DNA of 64,000 bases, taken from assembly GCF_014493765.1 (NCBI RefSeq), contig NZ_JACTVJ010000004.1:434001-498000 (forward strand), given 5' to 3'. This DNA comes from Streptomyces polyasparticus (GTDB taxonomy: Bacteria > Actinomycetota > Actinomycetes > Streptomycetales > Streptomycetaceae). The position numbers were made by a program, and so were the translations under genes. Under the pieces are notes generated by a model. The model did not search any database and was not told the DNA's origin. It worked only from the letters and a program-made list of their open reading frames with translations. Shown piece by piece: positions 37,452 through 47,382 of this stretch (position 1 is its first letter; the number at the start of each line of letters is the position of its first letter).

Positions 37452-38518
37452 TTGTTGTTCGCCCAACCTGCGTAGAAGAGACCGAGACCGACGATCACGC
37501 ACATGCCCTGGATGATCCAGAAGCGGACCACCACAAGGACTTCGGACCACCCCTTGAGTTCGAAGTGGTGCTGCAGCGGCGCCATGCGGAAGACGCGCTT
37601 GCCGGTGAGGCGGAACGAGCCGACCTGGATGACCACGGACAGGGTGATCAGGACGAACAGGCCGCCGAGCAGGGCGAGAAGCAGCTCGGTGCGCGAGCAG
37701 ATGGCGAGACCCGCGAGGGCGCCGCCGAGCGCGAGCGAACCGGTGTCGCCCATGAAGATCTTGGCCGGCGAGGTGTTCCACCACAGGAAGCCGAAGCAGG
37801 AACCCATCAGCGCGGAGGCCACGATCGCGAGGTCGAGCGGGTCGCGCACCTCGAAGCAGGCCGAGGGGTTGGTGAGCGTGGTGGCGTTGGCGCAGGACTC
37901 CTGGAACTGCCAGACACCGATGAAGGTGTACGCGCCGAAGACCATCACCGAGGCGCCGGTCGCCAGACCGTCGAGGCCGTCGGTGAGGTTCACGCCGTTC
38001 GACATGGCCAGGATCATGAACAGCGCCCAGACCACGAACAGGACCGGGCCGATCGACCAGCCGAAGTCCTGCACGAAGGAAATCTTCATGGACGCGGGGG
38101 TGTTGCCGCGGATGTCCGCGAACTGCAGGGCGAGCACCGCGAAGGTGATGCCGACGATCAGCTGACCGGCCATCTTCGCCTTGGCCCGCAGACCGAGCGA
38201 ACGCCGCTTGATGATCTTGATGTAGTCGTCGAGGAAGCCGACGAGGCCCATGCCCGCCATCAGGAAGAGCACCAGGAGACCCGAGAAGGTGGTCGGCGCT
38301 CCGGTGATCAGCTTCGTGGCGAAGTAGGCGATGATCGTCGCCAGGATGAAGGCGATACCGCCCATCGTCGGCGTACCGCGCTTGCTGGCGTGCTCACGCG
38401 GGCCGTCGTCGCGGATGTACTGCCCGTACCCCTTCTTCGCGAGCAGCTTGATGAGCAGCGGGGTGCCGATCAGGGTCAGGAAGAGCCCGATCACACCGGA
38501 GAAGAGAATCTGCCTCAT
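37448..38518 (-). CDS. mraY: Phospho-MurNAc-pentapeptide transferase MraY
   Basis: A 356-aa polytopic enzyme that transfers phospho-MurNAc-pentapeptide to undecaprenyl phosphate, forming lipid I. The ten-helix pattern carries KRGTPTMGGIAF, FLDDYIKI with the Asp pair, NLTDGLDGLATG and FMGDTGSLALGG. I prefer ATG 38518 (MRQILFSG), four bases after the murF stop, over ATG 38533 inside murF. Confidence 0.97.
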   Translation of the reverse strand: MRQILFSGVIGLFLTLIGTPLLIKLLAKKGYGQYIRDDGPREHASKRGTPTMGGIAFILATIIAYFATKLITGAPTTFSGLLVLFLMAGMGLVGFLDDYIKIIKRRSLGLRAKAKMAGQLIVGITFAVLALQFADIRGNTPASMKISFVQDFGWSIGPVLFVVWALFMILAMSNGVNLTDGLDGLATGASVMVFGAYTFIGVWQFQESCANATTLTNPSACFEVRDPLDLAIVASALMGSCFGFLWWNTSPAKIFMGDTGSLALGGALAGLAICSRTELLLALLGGLFVLITLSVVIQVGSFRLTGKRVFRMAPLQHHFELKGWSEVLVVVRFWIIQGMCVIVGLGLFYAGWANNK

Positions 38519-38522
38519 CGGC

Positions 38523-39908
38523 TCAGACCTCACCCTCGAGCAGTGCGAGCGCGACCTGCTCCAGGCCCACCGACCTGGAGGCCTTCACGAGCACGACGTC
38601 TCCCGGGCGCAGCTCGCTGCGCAGCAGGTCGACAGCCGCCTGTGCGTCGGACACGTGCACCGACTCCTCACCCCACGAACCCTCGTTGTATGCGCCCAGT
38701 TGCAGCCAGGACGCTTCCCTGTCCCCGACCGCGACGAGCTTGCTCACGTTGAGACGGACGGCGAGCCGTCCGACCGCGTCGTGCTCGGGCAGCGCTTCGT
38801 CGCCGAGCTCGGCCATCTTGCCGAGCACCGCCCACGTCCGGCGGCCCTTCGCCATGGCGGCCAGGGCACGCAGCGCGGCCCGCATGGATTCGGGGTTCGC
38901 GTTGTAGGCGTCGTTGACGACGGTCACACCGTCCGCGCGCTCGGTGACCTCCATACGCCAGCGGGACAGGTTGCCCGCCCCGGAGAGCGCGGTCGCGATC
39001 TCGTCGGCGGACATACCCAGGTCATGGGCGACGGCGGCCGCGGCGAGCGCGTTCGACACGTGGTGCTCACCGTACAGGCGCAAGGTCACGTCGCTGCACC
39101 CGGTAGGCGTGTGCAGCGTGAAGGCGGGCTGTCCCTGGTCGGTGAGACGGACGTTCTCGGCGCGTACGTCCGCCTCGTCCGACTCTCCGAAGAAGAGCAC
39201 CTTCGCCTTCGTACGGGAGGACATGGCGCGTACGAGCGGATCGTCCGCGTTGAGGATCGCCGTGCCGTTCTCCGGCAGGGCCTCCACCAACTCGCCCTTG
39301 GCCTGGGCGATCTGCTCGCGGCCGCCGAACTCGCCGATGTGGGCGGTGCCGACGTTGAGGACCAGGCCGATCTTCGGCGGGGTCAGACCCGTGAGGTAGC
39401 GGATGTGGCCGATGCCCCGGGCCCCCATCTCCAGGACGAGGTGCCTGGTGGTGGAGTCCGCGGTGAGGGCGGTGAGCGGCAGACCGATCTCGTTGTTGAG
39501 CGAGCCCGGCGTCCAGACCGTGGGCGCGTGGTGCTGCAGCACCTGCGCGATCAGGTCCTTGGTGGACGTCTTGCCCGCGGAGCCGGTGAGTGCGACCACC
39601 TCGGTCCCGAGGCGCTGCACCACTGTGCGGGCGAGCTTGCCGAGCGCGGTCTGCACGTCGTCGACCACGATGGCGGGCACGCCGACGGGGCGCGTCGCGA
39701 GGACCGCGGCCGCTCCGGAGGCGATGGCCTTGTCCGCGTAGTCATGGCCGTCGACATGCTCGCCGGCGAACGCGGCGAACAGGCCGCCTTGTTCCACCTT
39801 GCGCGAGTCGATGACGACGGAGCCGGTGACCTCACGGCCGGTGTCCGGTATGTCGTGGGGCTGCCCGCCGGTGATGGTGGCGATCTCGGCGAGGGAGAGG
39901 GCGATCAC
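38523..39908 (-). CDS. murF: UDP-MurNAc-tripeptide:D-Ala-D-Ala ligase MurF
   Basis: A 461-aa Mur ligase adding D-Ala-D-Ala. The ATP loop GSAGKTSTK, the LEMGARGIGHI segment and NDAYNANPESMRAAL are characteristic. It starts at GTG 39908 (VIALSLAEIATITGG), four bases after the murE stop, which excludes the longer in-frame extension lying inside murE. Confidence 0.96.
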   Translation of the reverse strand: MIALSLAEIATITGGQPHDIPDTGREVTGSVVIDSRKVEQGGLFAAFAGEHVDGHDYADKAIASGAAAVLATRPVGVPAIVVDDVQTALGKLARTVVQRLGTEVVALTGSAGKTSTKDLIAQVLQHHAPTVWTPGSLNNEIGLPLTALTADSTTRHLVLEMGARGIGHIRYLTGLTPPKIGLVLNVGTAHIGEFGGREQIAQAKGELVEALPENGTAILNADDPLVRAMSSRTKAKVLFFGESDEADVRAENVRLTDQGQPAFTLHTPTGCSDVTLRLYGEHHVSNALAAAAVAHDLGMSADEIATALSGAGNLSRWRMEVTERADGVTVVNDAYNANPESMRAALRALAAMAKGRRTWAVLGKMAELGDEALPEHDAVGRLAVRLNVSKLVAVGDREASWLQLGAYNEGSWGEESVHVSDAQAAVDLLRSELRPGDVVLVKASRSVGLEQVALALLEGEV

Positions 39909-39912
39909 TGCT

Positions 39913-41454
39913 TCATCCCCGGGGGTTCTGGGCGGCTGCGCGGTGGCGCCGGATTGCGGTCCGCAGCACGTCGCGGTCGTCGAAGGGGCGTACGACCCCG
40001 TTGATGTCCTGGCCTTGTTCATGGCCCTTGCCGGCGACGAGGACCGTGTCACCGGCCTCGGCACGGGCGACCACGGCCTCGATGGCGGCGGCCCGGTCCT
40101 CGAAGAGGACCACGTCGCCGCGCTCGTGCACGGGCACCTCGGCGGCGCCCGCGATCATCGTGGCGAGGATCGCGAGGGGGTCCTCGGAGCGCGGGTTGTC
40201 GGAGGTGAGCACCGCGGTGTCGGCGAGCCGTGCGGCCGCCGCGCCCATGGGCGCTCGCTTGGTCCTGTCCCGGTCGCCGCCGCAGCCGAGCACGATGTGC
40301 AGCTTGCCCTCGGTGACCTTGCGCAGCGCGCGCAGGACCGATTCGACGGCGTCCGTCTTGTGGGCGTAGTCGACCACGGCGAGATACGGCTGGCCCTCGT
40401 CGACCCGCTCAAGGCGGCCCGGTACGCCGGGCACGGCGGCGATGCCGTCGGCGGCGGTCTGCGGGTCGATGCCCGCGGCGGCCAGGGCGACGATCGCGGC
40501 GAGGGTGTTGGCCACGTTGAAGGGGCCGGCCAGCGGGGACTTGGCGGTGACGCGCTCACCGGACGGGCCGATCACCGTGAACGCGGAGTCCATCGGGCCG
40601 ACCTCGACCTGCTCGGCGCGCCAGTCGGCGTCCGGGTGGCCCTCGGCGGAGAAGGTGACGACCGGGACGGTCGCCTCCTTGACGAGCCTGCGGCCGTACT
40701 CGTCGTCGAAGTTGACGATGCCGAGCCTGGACCGCTCCGGCGTGAAGAGCTGCGCCTTCGCCTGGAAGTAGTCCTCCATGTCGGAGTGGAACTCCATGTG
40801 CTCCGGGCTCAGGTTGTTGAAGACAGCGATGTCGAAGACACAGCCGTCCACACGACCGAGCACCAGGGCGTGGCTGGAGACCTCCATCGCGACCGAGTCG
40901 GTGCCGCGCTCGCGCATCACCGCGAACAGGGCCTGCAGATCGGTGGCTTCGGGCGTGGTCCGCTCGGACTTGATGCGCTCGTCGCCGATGCGCATCTCGA
41001 CCGTGCCGATGAGTCCGGTGGTGCGCCCTGCCGCCTTGAGCCCGCCTTCGACGAGATACGCGGTGGTGGTCTTGCCCGACGTACCGGTGATGCCGATCTG
41101 CAGGAGGTCCTCGCCGGGCCGCCCGTAGATCGTGGCCGCGAGCTCGCCCATCCGGCCGCGCGGGTCGCCGGCGACCAGGACCGGCAGACCGGTCGTGGCG
41201 GCGCGGGGCAGACCGGCCGGGTCGGTGAGGATCGCCACGGCGCCGAGGTCGGCGGCCTGCGCGGCGAAGTCGGCGCCGTGGACACGGGCGCCGGGCAGGG
41301 CGGCGTAGATGTCACCGGGGCGTACCGCACGGGAGTCGTGCGTGATGCCGGTGACCTCGGCGGCGGCGGGGGCGTCGACACCCAGTACGGCGGCGAGGTC
41401 GGCGAGGGTGCTCGCCTCGACCCGCTCCGGCCGCGGCGGTCCCGGATAGGTCAC
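39913..41454 (-). CDS. murE: UDP-MurNAc-dipeptide:diaminopimelate ligase MurE
   Basis: A Mur ligase of about 513 aa adding the third stem-peptide residue. The ATP loop is GTSGKTTTAYL; the DNPRSEDP motif indicates a diaminopimelate rather than lysine enzyme, which fits the LL-DAP wall of Streptomyces. The start is uncertain. GTG 41454 (VTYPGPPRPERV) has GAGGGCGG just upstream and is preferred, while GTG 41499 and GTG 41601 are longer options without a ribosome site. The gap to ftsI (215 bases with this start) otherwise shows no clear terminator. Confidence 0.95.
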   Translation of the reverse strand: MTYPGPPRPERVEASTLADLAAVLGVDAPAAAEVTGITHDSRAVRPGDIYAALPGARVHGADFAAQAADLGAVAILTDPAGLPRAATTGLPVLVAGDPRGRMGELAATIYGRPGEDLLQIGITGTSGKTTTAYLVEGGLKAAGRTTGLIGTVEMRIGDERIKSERTTPEATDLQALFAVMRERGTDSVAMEVSSHALVLGRVDGCVFDIAVFNNLSPEHMEFHSDMEDYFQAKAQLFTPERSRLGIVNFDDEYGRRLVKEATVPVVTFSAEGHPDADWRAEQVEVGPMDSAFTVIGPSGERVTAKSPLAGPFNVANTLAAIVALAAAGIDPQTAADGIAAVPGVPGRLERVDEGQPYLAVVDYAHKTDAVESVLRALRKVTEGKLHIVLGCGGDRDRTKRAPMGAAAARLADTAVLTSDNPRSEDPLAILATMIAGAAEVPVHERGDVVLFEDRAAAIEAVVARAEAGDTVLVAGKGHEQGQDINGVVRPFDDRDVLRTAIRRHRAAAQNPRG

Positions 41455-41669
41455 GGGGCCGCCCTCACGGGTGGTGGGGGACTGATCAGCGTGTGGCACG
41501 GCGGTGAGCGTACCGGGCGCGGGTGGCCGGGGGCGAAATGGGGCGGCGTGGGGGCCCGGCTGCTCGGCCCGGTTCCCGGGGCCCGGGGTGATCGTTGTCA
41601 CGGCGGCGGTACCTGTAATCCAGTGCTCGTGGGGTCTGCGTCCATGGTGTTACCGGTTGTTCGTCGCGG

Positions 41670-43625
41670 TCAGTCCTCCGGTTTGAACGTGACGGGCAGC
41701 CCGGGCGCCTTCGCGCCGGACGGGGCCACTTGCAGGGTCTTCAGGGCGAACTCCATGACCTGCTTGTAGATGGGGGCGCAGATCTGGCCGCCGAAGTAGT
41801 TGCCCTTGGTCGGGTTCTGTACGACGCAGTAGACGGCGAGCCTGGGCTTGTCCGCCGGGGCGAAGCCGGCGAACGAGGAGGTGTAGCCGTTGTAGCGGCC
41901 GGTCTCCGGGTCGACGCGGTTCGCGGTGCCGGTCTTGCCGGCCACGCGGTAGCCGTCGATCTGCGCCTTGGTGCCGGTGCCCTCCGGGTCGTCGACCACG
42001 GACTGCAGCATCTCGGAGAGCGTCTTGGCCGTGCTCTCGCTGATGACCCGGGTCTTCTTGGGCTCGTCCTCGGGCGTGAACCGGCCGTCGGGCCCCTTCT
42101 TCCCGCGGACGAGAGAGGGCTCCACACGGACCCCGCCGTTGGCGACGGTCGAATACATGGAGACGGCCTGTACGGCGTTGAGCGAGTAGCCCTGACCGAA
42201 GGGGACCGTGAACTGCGTGGACGTCGACCAGTCCTCGGGCTTGTTCAGGATGCCCGGGGTCTCGCCGGGGAAGCCGGTGCCCGTCTTGCTGCCCATGCCG
42301 AACTTGCGCAGATAGTCGTAGAGGACCTTGTTGGCGTCCTGCTGCGTCTTGCCGAGCTGCTGAGTCGCCAGGATCGTGCCGATGTTGGAGGACTTGGCGA
42401 GCACACCGTTCAGGGTGAGGTACCAGGTCTCGTGGTCGATGTCGTCCCGGAAGAGCCGGTCGCCGCGGTGCAGGCGGTTGGGCACCGTGACATGGGTGTC
42501 GGGCGCGGCGGCCTTCTCCTCGAGTACGGCGGCCATCGAGATCAGCTTGCTGGTGGAGCCGGGCTCGTAGGCGTCCTGGAGCGCCGGGTTGCCGAGGTTC
42601 TTCGGGCTGGCCTTGGACAGGTCGTTGGGGTCGAAGCCGGGCGCGTTGGCGAGCGCCAGGATCTCGCCGGTCTTCGTGTCCTGGACGACCACATATCCGC
42701 GGTCGGCCTTGGACTTGGCGACCTGGTCCGAGATCGCCTTCTGCGCCACGTACTGGATGTCGCGGTCGAGCGTGAGCTCCACGTCCGAGCCCGGGACGGC
42801 CGGGGTCTCGCTGCTGCCCGCTGTCGGTACGCGCCGGCCGCCGGACTGGGCGTAGGTGATCCTGCCGTCCTCGCCCGCGAGGTCCTTGTCCAGCTGGGAC
42901 TCGATACCGCCGCCGCCCACGCCGTCGGCGTTGACCCAGCCCAGTATCCCGGCGGCAAGGTCGCCGTTCGGATAGATCCGCTTGGTGCTGGGCTCCTGGA
43001 AGATGCCGGCCAGGACGCCGCCGGTCTTGGGGTTCTTCTCGGCGAGCGCGCTCTTCAGGTCCTTGATCTGCTTCCAGACCTGCGGGGTCTGGCGGCGGGC
43101 GAGGAGGGCGTAGCGCTTGTGGTGCTTCTTGAGCTTGCCCGCGATCTCGGCCGCGTCCTTGCCCAGGATCGGTGCGAGCAGCGCCGCCGCCTGCTCGGGC
43201 GCGTCCTTGGTCTCGGAGTCCTTCTCCGAGAACATCTTCGGGTCCGCGGTGATGTCGTACGCGTCGACGCTGGTCGCGAGCTCGTAGCCGTTGCGGTCGG
43301 TGATCTGGCCGCGCGTGGCGGTGAGCGTGCTGCTGAAGTAGCGGTTCTGCTCCGCCTTCGACGCGTAGACGCTGGCGTCGACGGCCTGCACCTGCACGAG
43401 GCGTACGACGAAGGCGAGCAGCACCAGGGTCAGACCGAGGCTCACCAGACGCAGGCGCGGCCGGGGGCTGCCCAGCCGGATCAGCGAGGGCTGTGCCTTG
43501 CGCGGGGCGGGCTGCGGACGGCGCGCGGCCGGCCTGGCGCCGGGGCCCGGCCTGCGCGGGGCGCCGGGGCGGGGCGGCTTGGCCGGTCCGGGGACGCGGC
43601 GGCGCGGAGGTTGCCGGTCGGTCAC
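41670..43625 (-). CDS. ftsI: Septal penicillin-binding protein FtsI (PBP3/PBP2-type)
   Basis: A 651-aa class B transpeptidase cross-linking septal peptidoglycan. A long basic, Pro-rich cytoplasmic tail (1-55) and one membrane helix (58-78) precede the dimerisation domain (RGQITDRNGYELATS). The penicillin-binding domain has the motifs STSK (EPGSTSKLI), SSN (AKSSNIG) and KTGT (AGKTGTANR). The GTG start at 43625 follows the ftsL stop by two bases. Homologues in S. coelicolor are needed for sporulation septation. Confidence 0.96.
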   Translation of the reverse strand: MTDRQPPRRRVPGPAKPPRPGAPRRPGPGARPAARRPQPAPRKAQPSLIRLGSPRPRLRLVSLGLTLVLLAFVVRLVQVQAVDASVYASKAEQNRYFSSTLTATRGQITDRNGYELATSVDAYDITADPKMFSEKDSETKDAPEQAAALLAPILGKDAAEIAGKLKKHHKRYALLARRQTPQVWKQIKDLKSALAEKNPKTGGVLAGIFQEPSTKRIYPNGDLAAGILGWVNADGVGGGGIESQLDKDLAGEDGRITYAQSGGRRVPTAGSSETPAVPGSDVELTLDRDIQYVAQKAISDQVAKSKADRGYVVVQDTKTGEILALANAPGFDPNDLSKASPKNLGNPALQDAYEPGSTSKLISMAAVLEEKAAAPDTHVTVPNRLHRGDRLFRDDIDHETWYLTLNGVLAKSSNIGTILATQQLGKTQQDANKVLYDYLRKFGMGSKTGTGFPGETPGILNKPEDWSTSTQFTVPFGQGYSLNAVQAVSMYSTVANGGVRVEPSLVRGKKGPDGRFTPEDEPKKTRVISESTAKTLSEMLQSVVDDPEGTGTKAQIDGYRVAGKTGTANRVDPETGRYNGYTSSFAGFAPADKPRLAVYCVVQNPTKGNYFGGQICAPIYKQVMEFALKTLQVAPSGAKAPGLPVTFKPED

Positions 43626-43629
43626 GGGC

Positions 43630-44154
43630 TCACCTGCCGGGGGTGGTGGAGGGCGACGGGGTGGTCGAAGGCGCCGGTGCAGTGGACACGGCGGGCGCGG
43701 AGGGCGCGGGAGATACGGAGACGCTGGGCGCCGGCGAGACGGACACGGTGGGCTTCGGGGAAGCGGGCGCCTTGACCGGCTCCGGCGGGGCGGTGGCCTC
43801 CTCGGCTGTACCGCGCACCTTGCCGTCGGGGGCGAGGAAGGCGGGCGGGCCGCCCGGCACCATGCCCAGCTCGCGGGCGCGGCGCTCCAGGGCGTCGGGC
43901 GCGGAGTAGCCGTCGACCTCGGTCTCGAGTTCCTGCTGGACGTCGGTCAGCTCGGTGGTCTCCCGCCGCAACTTGCTGAGCTGGAACGACCCTTCGTTGA
44001 GCGCCGAGTTGAGCATCAGGAGCACGATCAGACCGCCGCCGAGCAGCACCACGATGAGAAGCACGAACGGGGTGCGGGCCGCCGAAGTGGGCCCGGCGGG
44101 CAGCAGCCGGGCGAGGCGGGCGGCCCTCCCCCGCAGGTGCGGTACTCGGCTCAT
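43630..44154 (-). CDS. ftsL: Cell division protein FtsL
   Basis: 174 aa. A basic N-terminus, one membrane helix (28-48) and a short extracellular leucine-zipper-like coiled coil (LSKLRRETTELTDVQQELETEVDGY) ending at RRARELGMVPG are the FtsL pattern. An unusually long Pro/Ser/Thr-rich tail of about 75 residues (repeats of SVSPAPS) follows. It connects FtsQ to FtsW/FtsI. It is placed between rsmH and ftsI, as in other dcw clusters. Confidence 0.9.
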   Translation of the reverse strand: MSRVPHLRGRAARLARLLPAGPTSAARTPFVLLIVVLLGGGLIVLLMLNSALNEGSFQLSKLRRETTELTDVQQELETEVDGYSAPDALERRARELGMVPGGPPAFLAPDGKVRGTAEEATAPPEPVKAPASPKPTVSVSPAPSVSVSPAPSAPAVSTAPAPSTTPSPSTTPGR

Positions 44155-44176
44155 GTGCGCTCCCCCCGACGCCGGG

Positions 44177-45133
44177 TCACGACAGGTCCTCCCGGATGCG
44201 CTGGGCCGCGCGGCACCGTGCCGGGGCGGCCCTGCGGTTCTCGGCGACCTCTTCCTCGGTGGGCAGTTCGGCGCCGCGCGTGAGCAGCTTCAGACGCGGC
44301 TGGTAGCGCTCGGGTACCACCGGCAGGCCGGGCGGCGCGGTGTTGGCGGCGCCTTCCGCGAACACCTGCTTGACAAGGCGGTCTTCGAGCGAGTGGTACG
44401 ACAGGACGGCGATGCGCCCGCCGACCGCGAGCGCCTTGACCGCGGCGGGGATCGCCCTTTCCAGGACGGTCAGTTCACCGTTGACCTCGATCCGCAGCGC
44501 CTGGAAGGTGCGCTTGGCGGGGTTGCCCCCGGTCCGCTTGGCGGCCTGCGGCAGCGCGTCGCGGATGAGTTCGACGAGCCGGGCGCTGTTGGCGAACGGC
44601 TCCTTGTCGCGCTCGCGCACGATCGCGCCGACGATGCGCTTGGCCTGCTTCTCCTCGCCGTACGCGCGGAGAATGCGCACGAGTTCACCGGGCGGGTACG
44701 TGTTGAGGACCTCGGCGGCGCTCATGCCCGTCGTCTGGTCCATGCGCATGTCGAGCGGTGCGTCCTGCGCATAGGCGAACCCGCGGTCGGCCTCGTCGAG
44801 TTGCATGGACGAGACCCCGAGGTCGAACAGGACGCCCTGGACCTTCGGGATGCCAAGACGTTCGAGTACATCGGGGAGTTCGTCGTAGACGGCGTGCACG
44901 AGGGTGGCGCGCTCACCGAAGGGAGCGAGGCGTTCACCGGACAGGCGCAGGGCTTCCTTGTCGCGGTCGAGCGCGACGAGGCGGGCCTCCGGGAACTGCT
45001 GGAGCAGGGCCTCGCTGTGTCCGCCGAGCCCGAGGGTGCAGTCGACGACGACCGCCCCTGGCTTGGTGAGCGCGGGGGCCAACAGGTCCAGGCACCGCTG
45101 GAGCATCACCGGGACGTGTCGCTGCTCGCTCAA
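44177..45133 (-). CDS. rsmH: 16S rRNA (C1402-N4)-methyltransferase RsmH (MraW)
   Basis: A 318-aa SAM-dependent enzyme methylating the ribosomal P-site cytidine. Signatures are [28 protein letters not shown] (SAM loop), [16 protein letters not shown] and [14 protein letters not shown]. It is the first gene of the dcw operon; no mraZ precedes it. The start codon is TTG at 45133, with GAGAGGG four bases upstream, a weak start that may limit its yield. A candidate promoter lies at 45347-45374. Confidence 0.96.
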   Translation of the reverse strand: MSEQRHVPVMLQRCLDLLAPALTKPGAVVVDCTLGLGGHSEALLQQFPEARLVALDRDKEALRLSGERLAPFGERATLVHAVYDELPDVLERLGIPKVQGVLFDLGVSSMQLDEADRGFAYAQDAPLDMRMDQTTGMSAAEVLNTYPPGELVRILRAYGEEKQAKRIVGAIVRERDKEPFANSARLVELIRDALPQAAKRTGGNPAKRTFQALRIEVNGELTVLERAIPAAVKALAVGGRIAVLSYHSLEDRLVKQVFAEGAANTAPPGLPVVPERYQPRLKLLTRGAELPTEEEVAENRRAAPARCRAAQRIREDLS

Positions 45134-45346
45134 CGCACCCTCTCAGGTCGGGTGCCGCCGGGCATACGAGCCGGGTCCCCGCCCGCTCGTGGAAGGGGAA
45201 GCGGTCCGCAGGCGCCGGGAAGGAGCCGGCCGACCGGAGCGGGAGGAGGCCGAGCCGTACGTACGACCGCACGCGCGGGGAGACCGTGAGCGGTCTCCTG
45301 GTGGTTCGGTAACCGTCAGGCGCGTACACGTCTGTCGGTTCGCGTC

Positions 45347-45374
45347 ACTTTAGTCCACCGCTTGTCCCGGTCAA
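45347..45374 (-). promoter_or_regulatory. Candidate promoter of the rsmH/dcw operon
   Basis: On the minus strand, TTGACC (45374-45369), a 16-base spacer and TAAAGT (45352-45347). It is the best vegetative promoter match in the 392-base divergent gap and would give a leader of about 205 bases. Confidence 0.55.
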
Positions 45375-45390
45375 TCAACCGGGACAAGCG
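45359..45390. promoter_or_regulatory. 13-bp perfect inverted repeat on the -35 of the dcw promoter
   Basis: CGCTTGTCCCGGT (45359-45371) and its exact complement (45378-45390) with a 6-base spacer. The centre coincides with the candidate -35 box of rsmH, a position expected for a repressor site. Confidence 0.6.
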
Positions 45391-45473
45391 CGTCGCCGCC
45401 TGCCTCGTTCACCCGTACGGACCTCTCGGAACACATCTGTGGCGTCCGTCACGACAAGGGTCTTTGATGTTCT

Positions 45474-45503
45474 TTGTCGGACCTCACAGCGGGCTTGTAT
45501 ACA
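45474..45503 (+). promoter_or_regulatory. Candidate promoter of the carbonic anhydrase gene
   Basis: TTGTCG (45474-45479), an 18-base spacer and TATACA (45498-45503), 23 bases before the start codon. No strong ribosome site follows, so the transcript leader would be short. Confidence 0.5.
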
Positions 45504-45525
45504 CATTGAACGCTACCTTTTTGCC

Positions 45526-46074
45526 ATGTCGACTTCGCGATCGCTTTCCTCGAGCCCGAGCGGTGCCATATCCGGGCAGGGCACCGTCACCGACCGCCTC
45601 GTCGAGGCGAACCAGGCCTACGCCGCGGACTTCGTGGACCCGGGCATGGATGCCCGACCGGTCCTCAAGGTCGCTGTCGTGGCTTGTATGGACGCCCGGC
45701 TCGACCTGCACGACGCGCTGGGCCTGGAGCTCGGCGACTGTCACACGATCCGCAATGCCGGTGGTGTCGTCACCGACGACGTGATCCGCTCCCTCACCAT
45801 CAGCCAGCGCGCGCTCGGCACCCGCAGCGTGGTCCTCATCCACCACACCGGCTGCGGTCTGCTCAACCTCACCGAGGACTTCCGGCACGAGCTCGAGGAC
45901 GAGGTCGGCCAGCGTCCGGCCTGGGCCGTCGAGGCCTTCCGCGATGTGGACCAGGACGTACGGCAGTCCATGCAGCGCGTGCGGACCTCGCCGTTCCTGC
46001 TGCACACCGATGACGTCCGCGGCTTTGTCTTCGATGTGAAGACCGGTCTGCTGCACGAGATCGACGCGGCCTGA
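45526..46074 (+). CDS. Beta-class carbonic anhydrase
   Basis: A 182-aa beta-carbonic anhydrase interconverting CO2 and bicarbonate. The zinc-site motif ACMDARLDL gives Cys and the Asp/Arg dyad, and HHTGCGLLN gives His and the second Cys. RNAGGVVTDDVIRSL is the family core. It matches the short actinobacterial type. ATG 45526 gives MSTSRSLSS, and the conserved region begins about 20 residues later (VTDRLVEANQAYA). It is divergent from rsmH and followed by a terminator at 46080-46106. Confidence 0.94.
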   Translation: MSTSRSLSSSPSGAISGQGTVTDRLVEANQAYAADFVDPGMDARPVLKVAVVACMDARLDLHDALGLELGDCHTIRNAGGVVTDDVIRSLTISQRALGTRSVVLIHHTGCGLLNLTEDFRHELEDEVGQRPAWAVEAFRDVDQDVRQSMQRVRTSPFLLHTDDVRGFVFDVKTGLLHEIDAA

Positions 46075-46079
46075 AATAC

Positions 46080-46106
46080 GCCGGGCGCCCCCGCGCGGCG
46101 CCCGGC
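46080..46106 (+). terminator. Terminator after carbonic anhydrase
   Basis: A perfect 10-bp stem (46080-46089 with 46097-46106, GCCGGGCGCC) and a 7-base loop, six bases after the stop codon. Confidence 0.9.
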
Positions 46107-46167
46107 CCGCACCCTTTCTCGGCCATTGCGCTGCCCCATAAACCGCCCCAAAACCCGACATAGGACA

Positions 46168-46191
46168 GTCACTTGTCCACAGGCAAGTGAC
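46168..46191. promoter_or_regulatory. Inverted repeat containing a perfect DnaA box upstream of moxR
   Basis: GTCACTTG (46168-46175) and CAAGTGAC (46184-46191) are 8-bp perfect arms. The 9-mer TTGTCCACA, the preferred Streptomyces DnaA box, starts in the left arm (46173-46181). The element lies 133 bases upstream of the MoxR start and could be a regulatory site. Confidence 0.5.
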
Positions 46192-46323
46192 ACGAACGGG
46201 TAACGGCAACAAGAATGCGGGGAAGGCATCGCACGGGAACCATCCGGCCGCGGTGTCCGTGTTTCGGGGTGGGCCGGGTCGAACAGAGACATCGGCCCGT
46301 TGAACGGGCCGAGGAGGGCCGGG

Positions 46324-47381
<1,058 letters not shown>

Positions 47382-47382
<1 letters not shown>

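Noticed and set aside
45134-45525. mraZ gene at the head of the dcw cluster
   Set aside because: No frame in this gap encodes an MraZ-like protein; the gap is regulatory and the next gene is a carbonic anhydrase.
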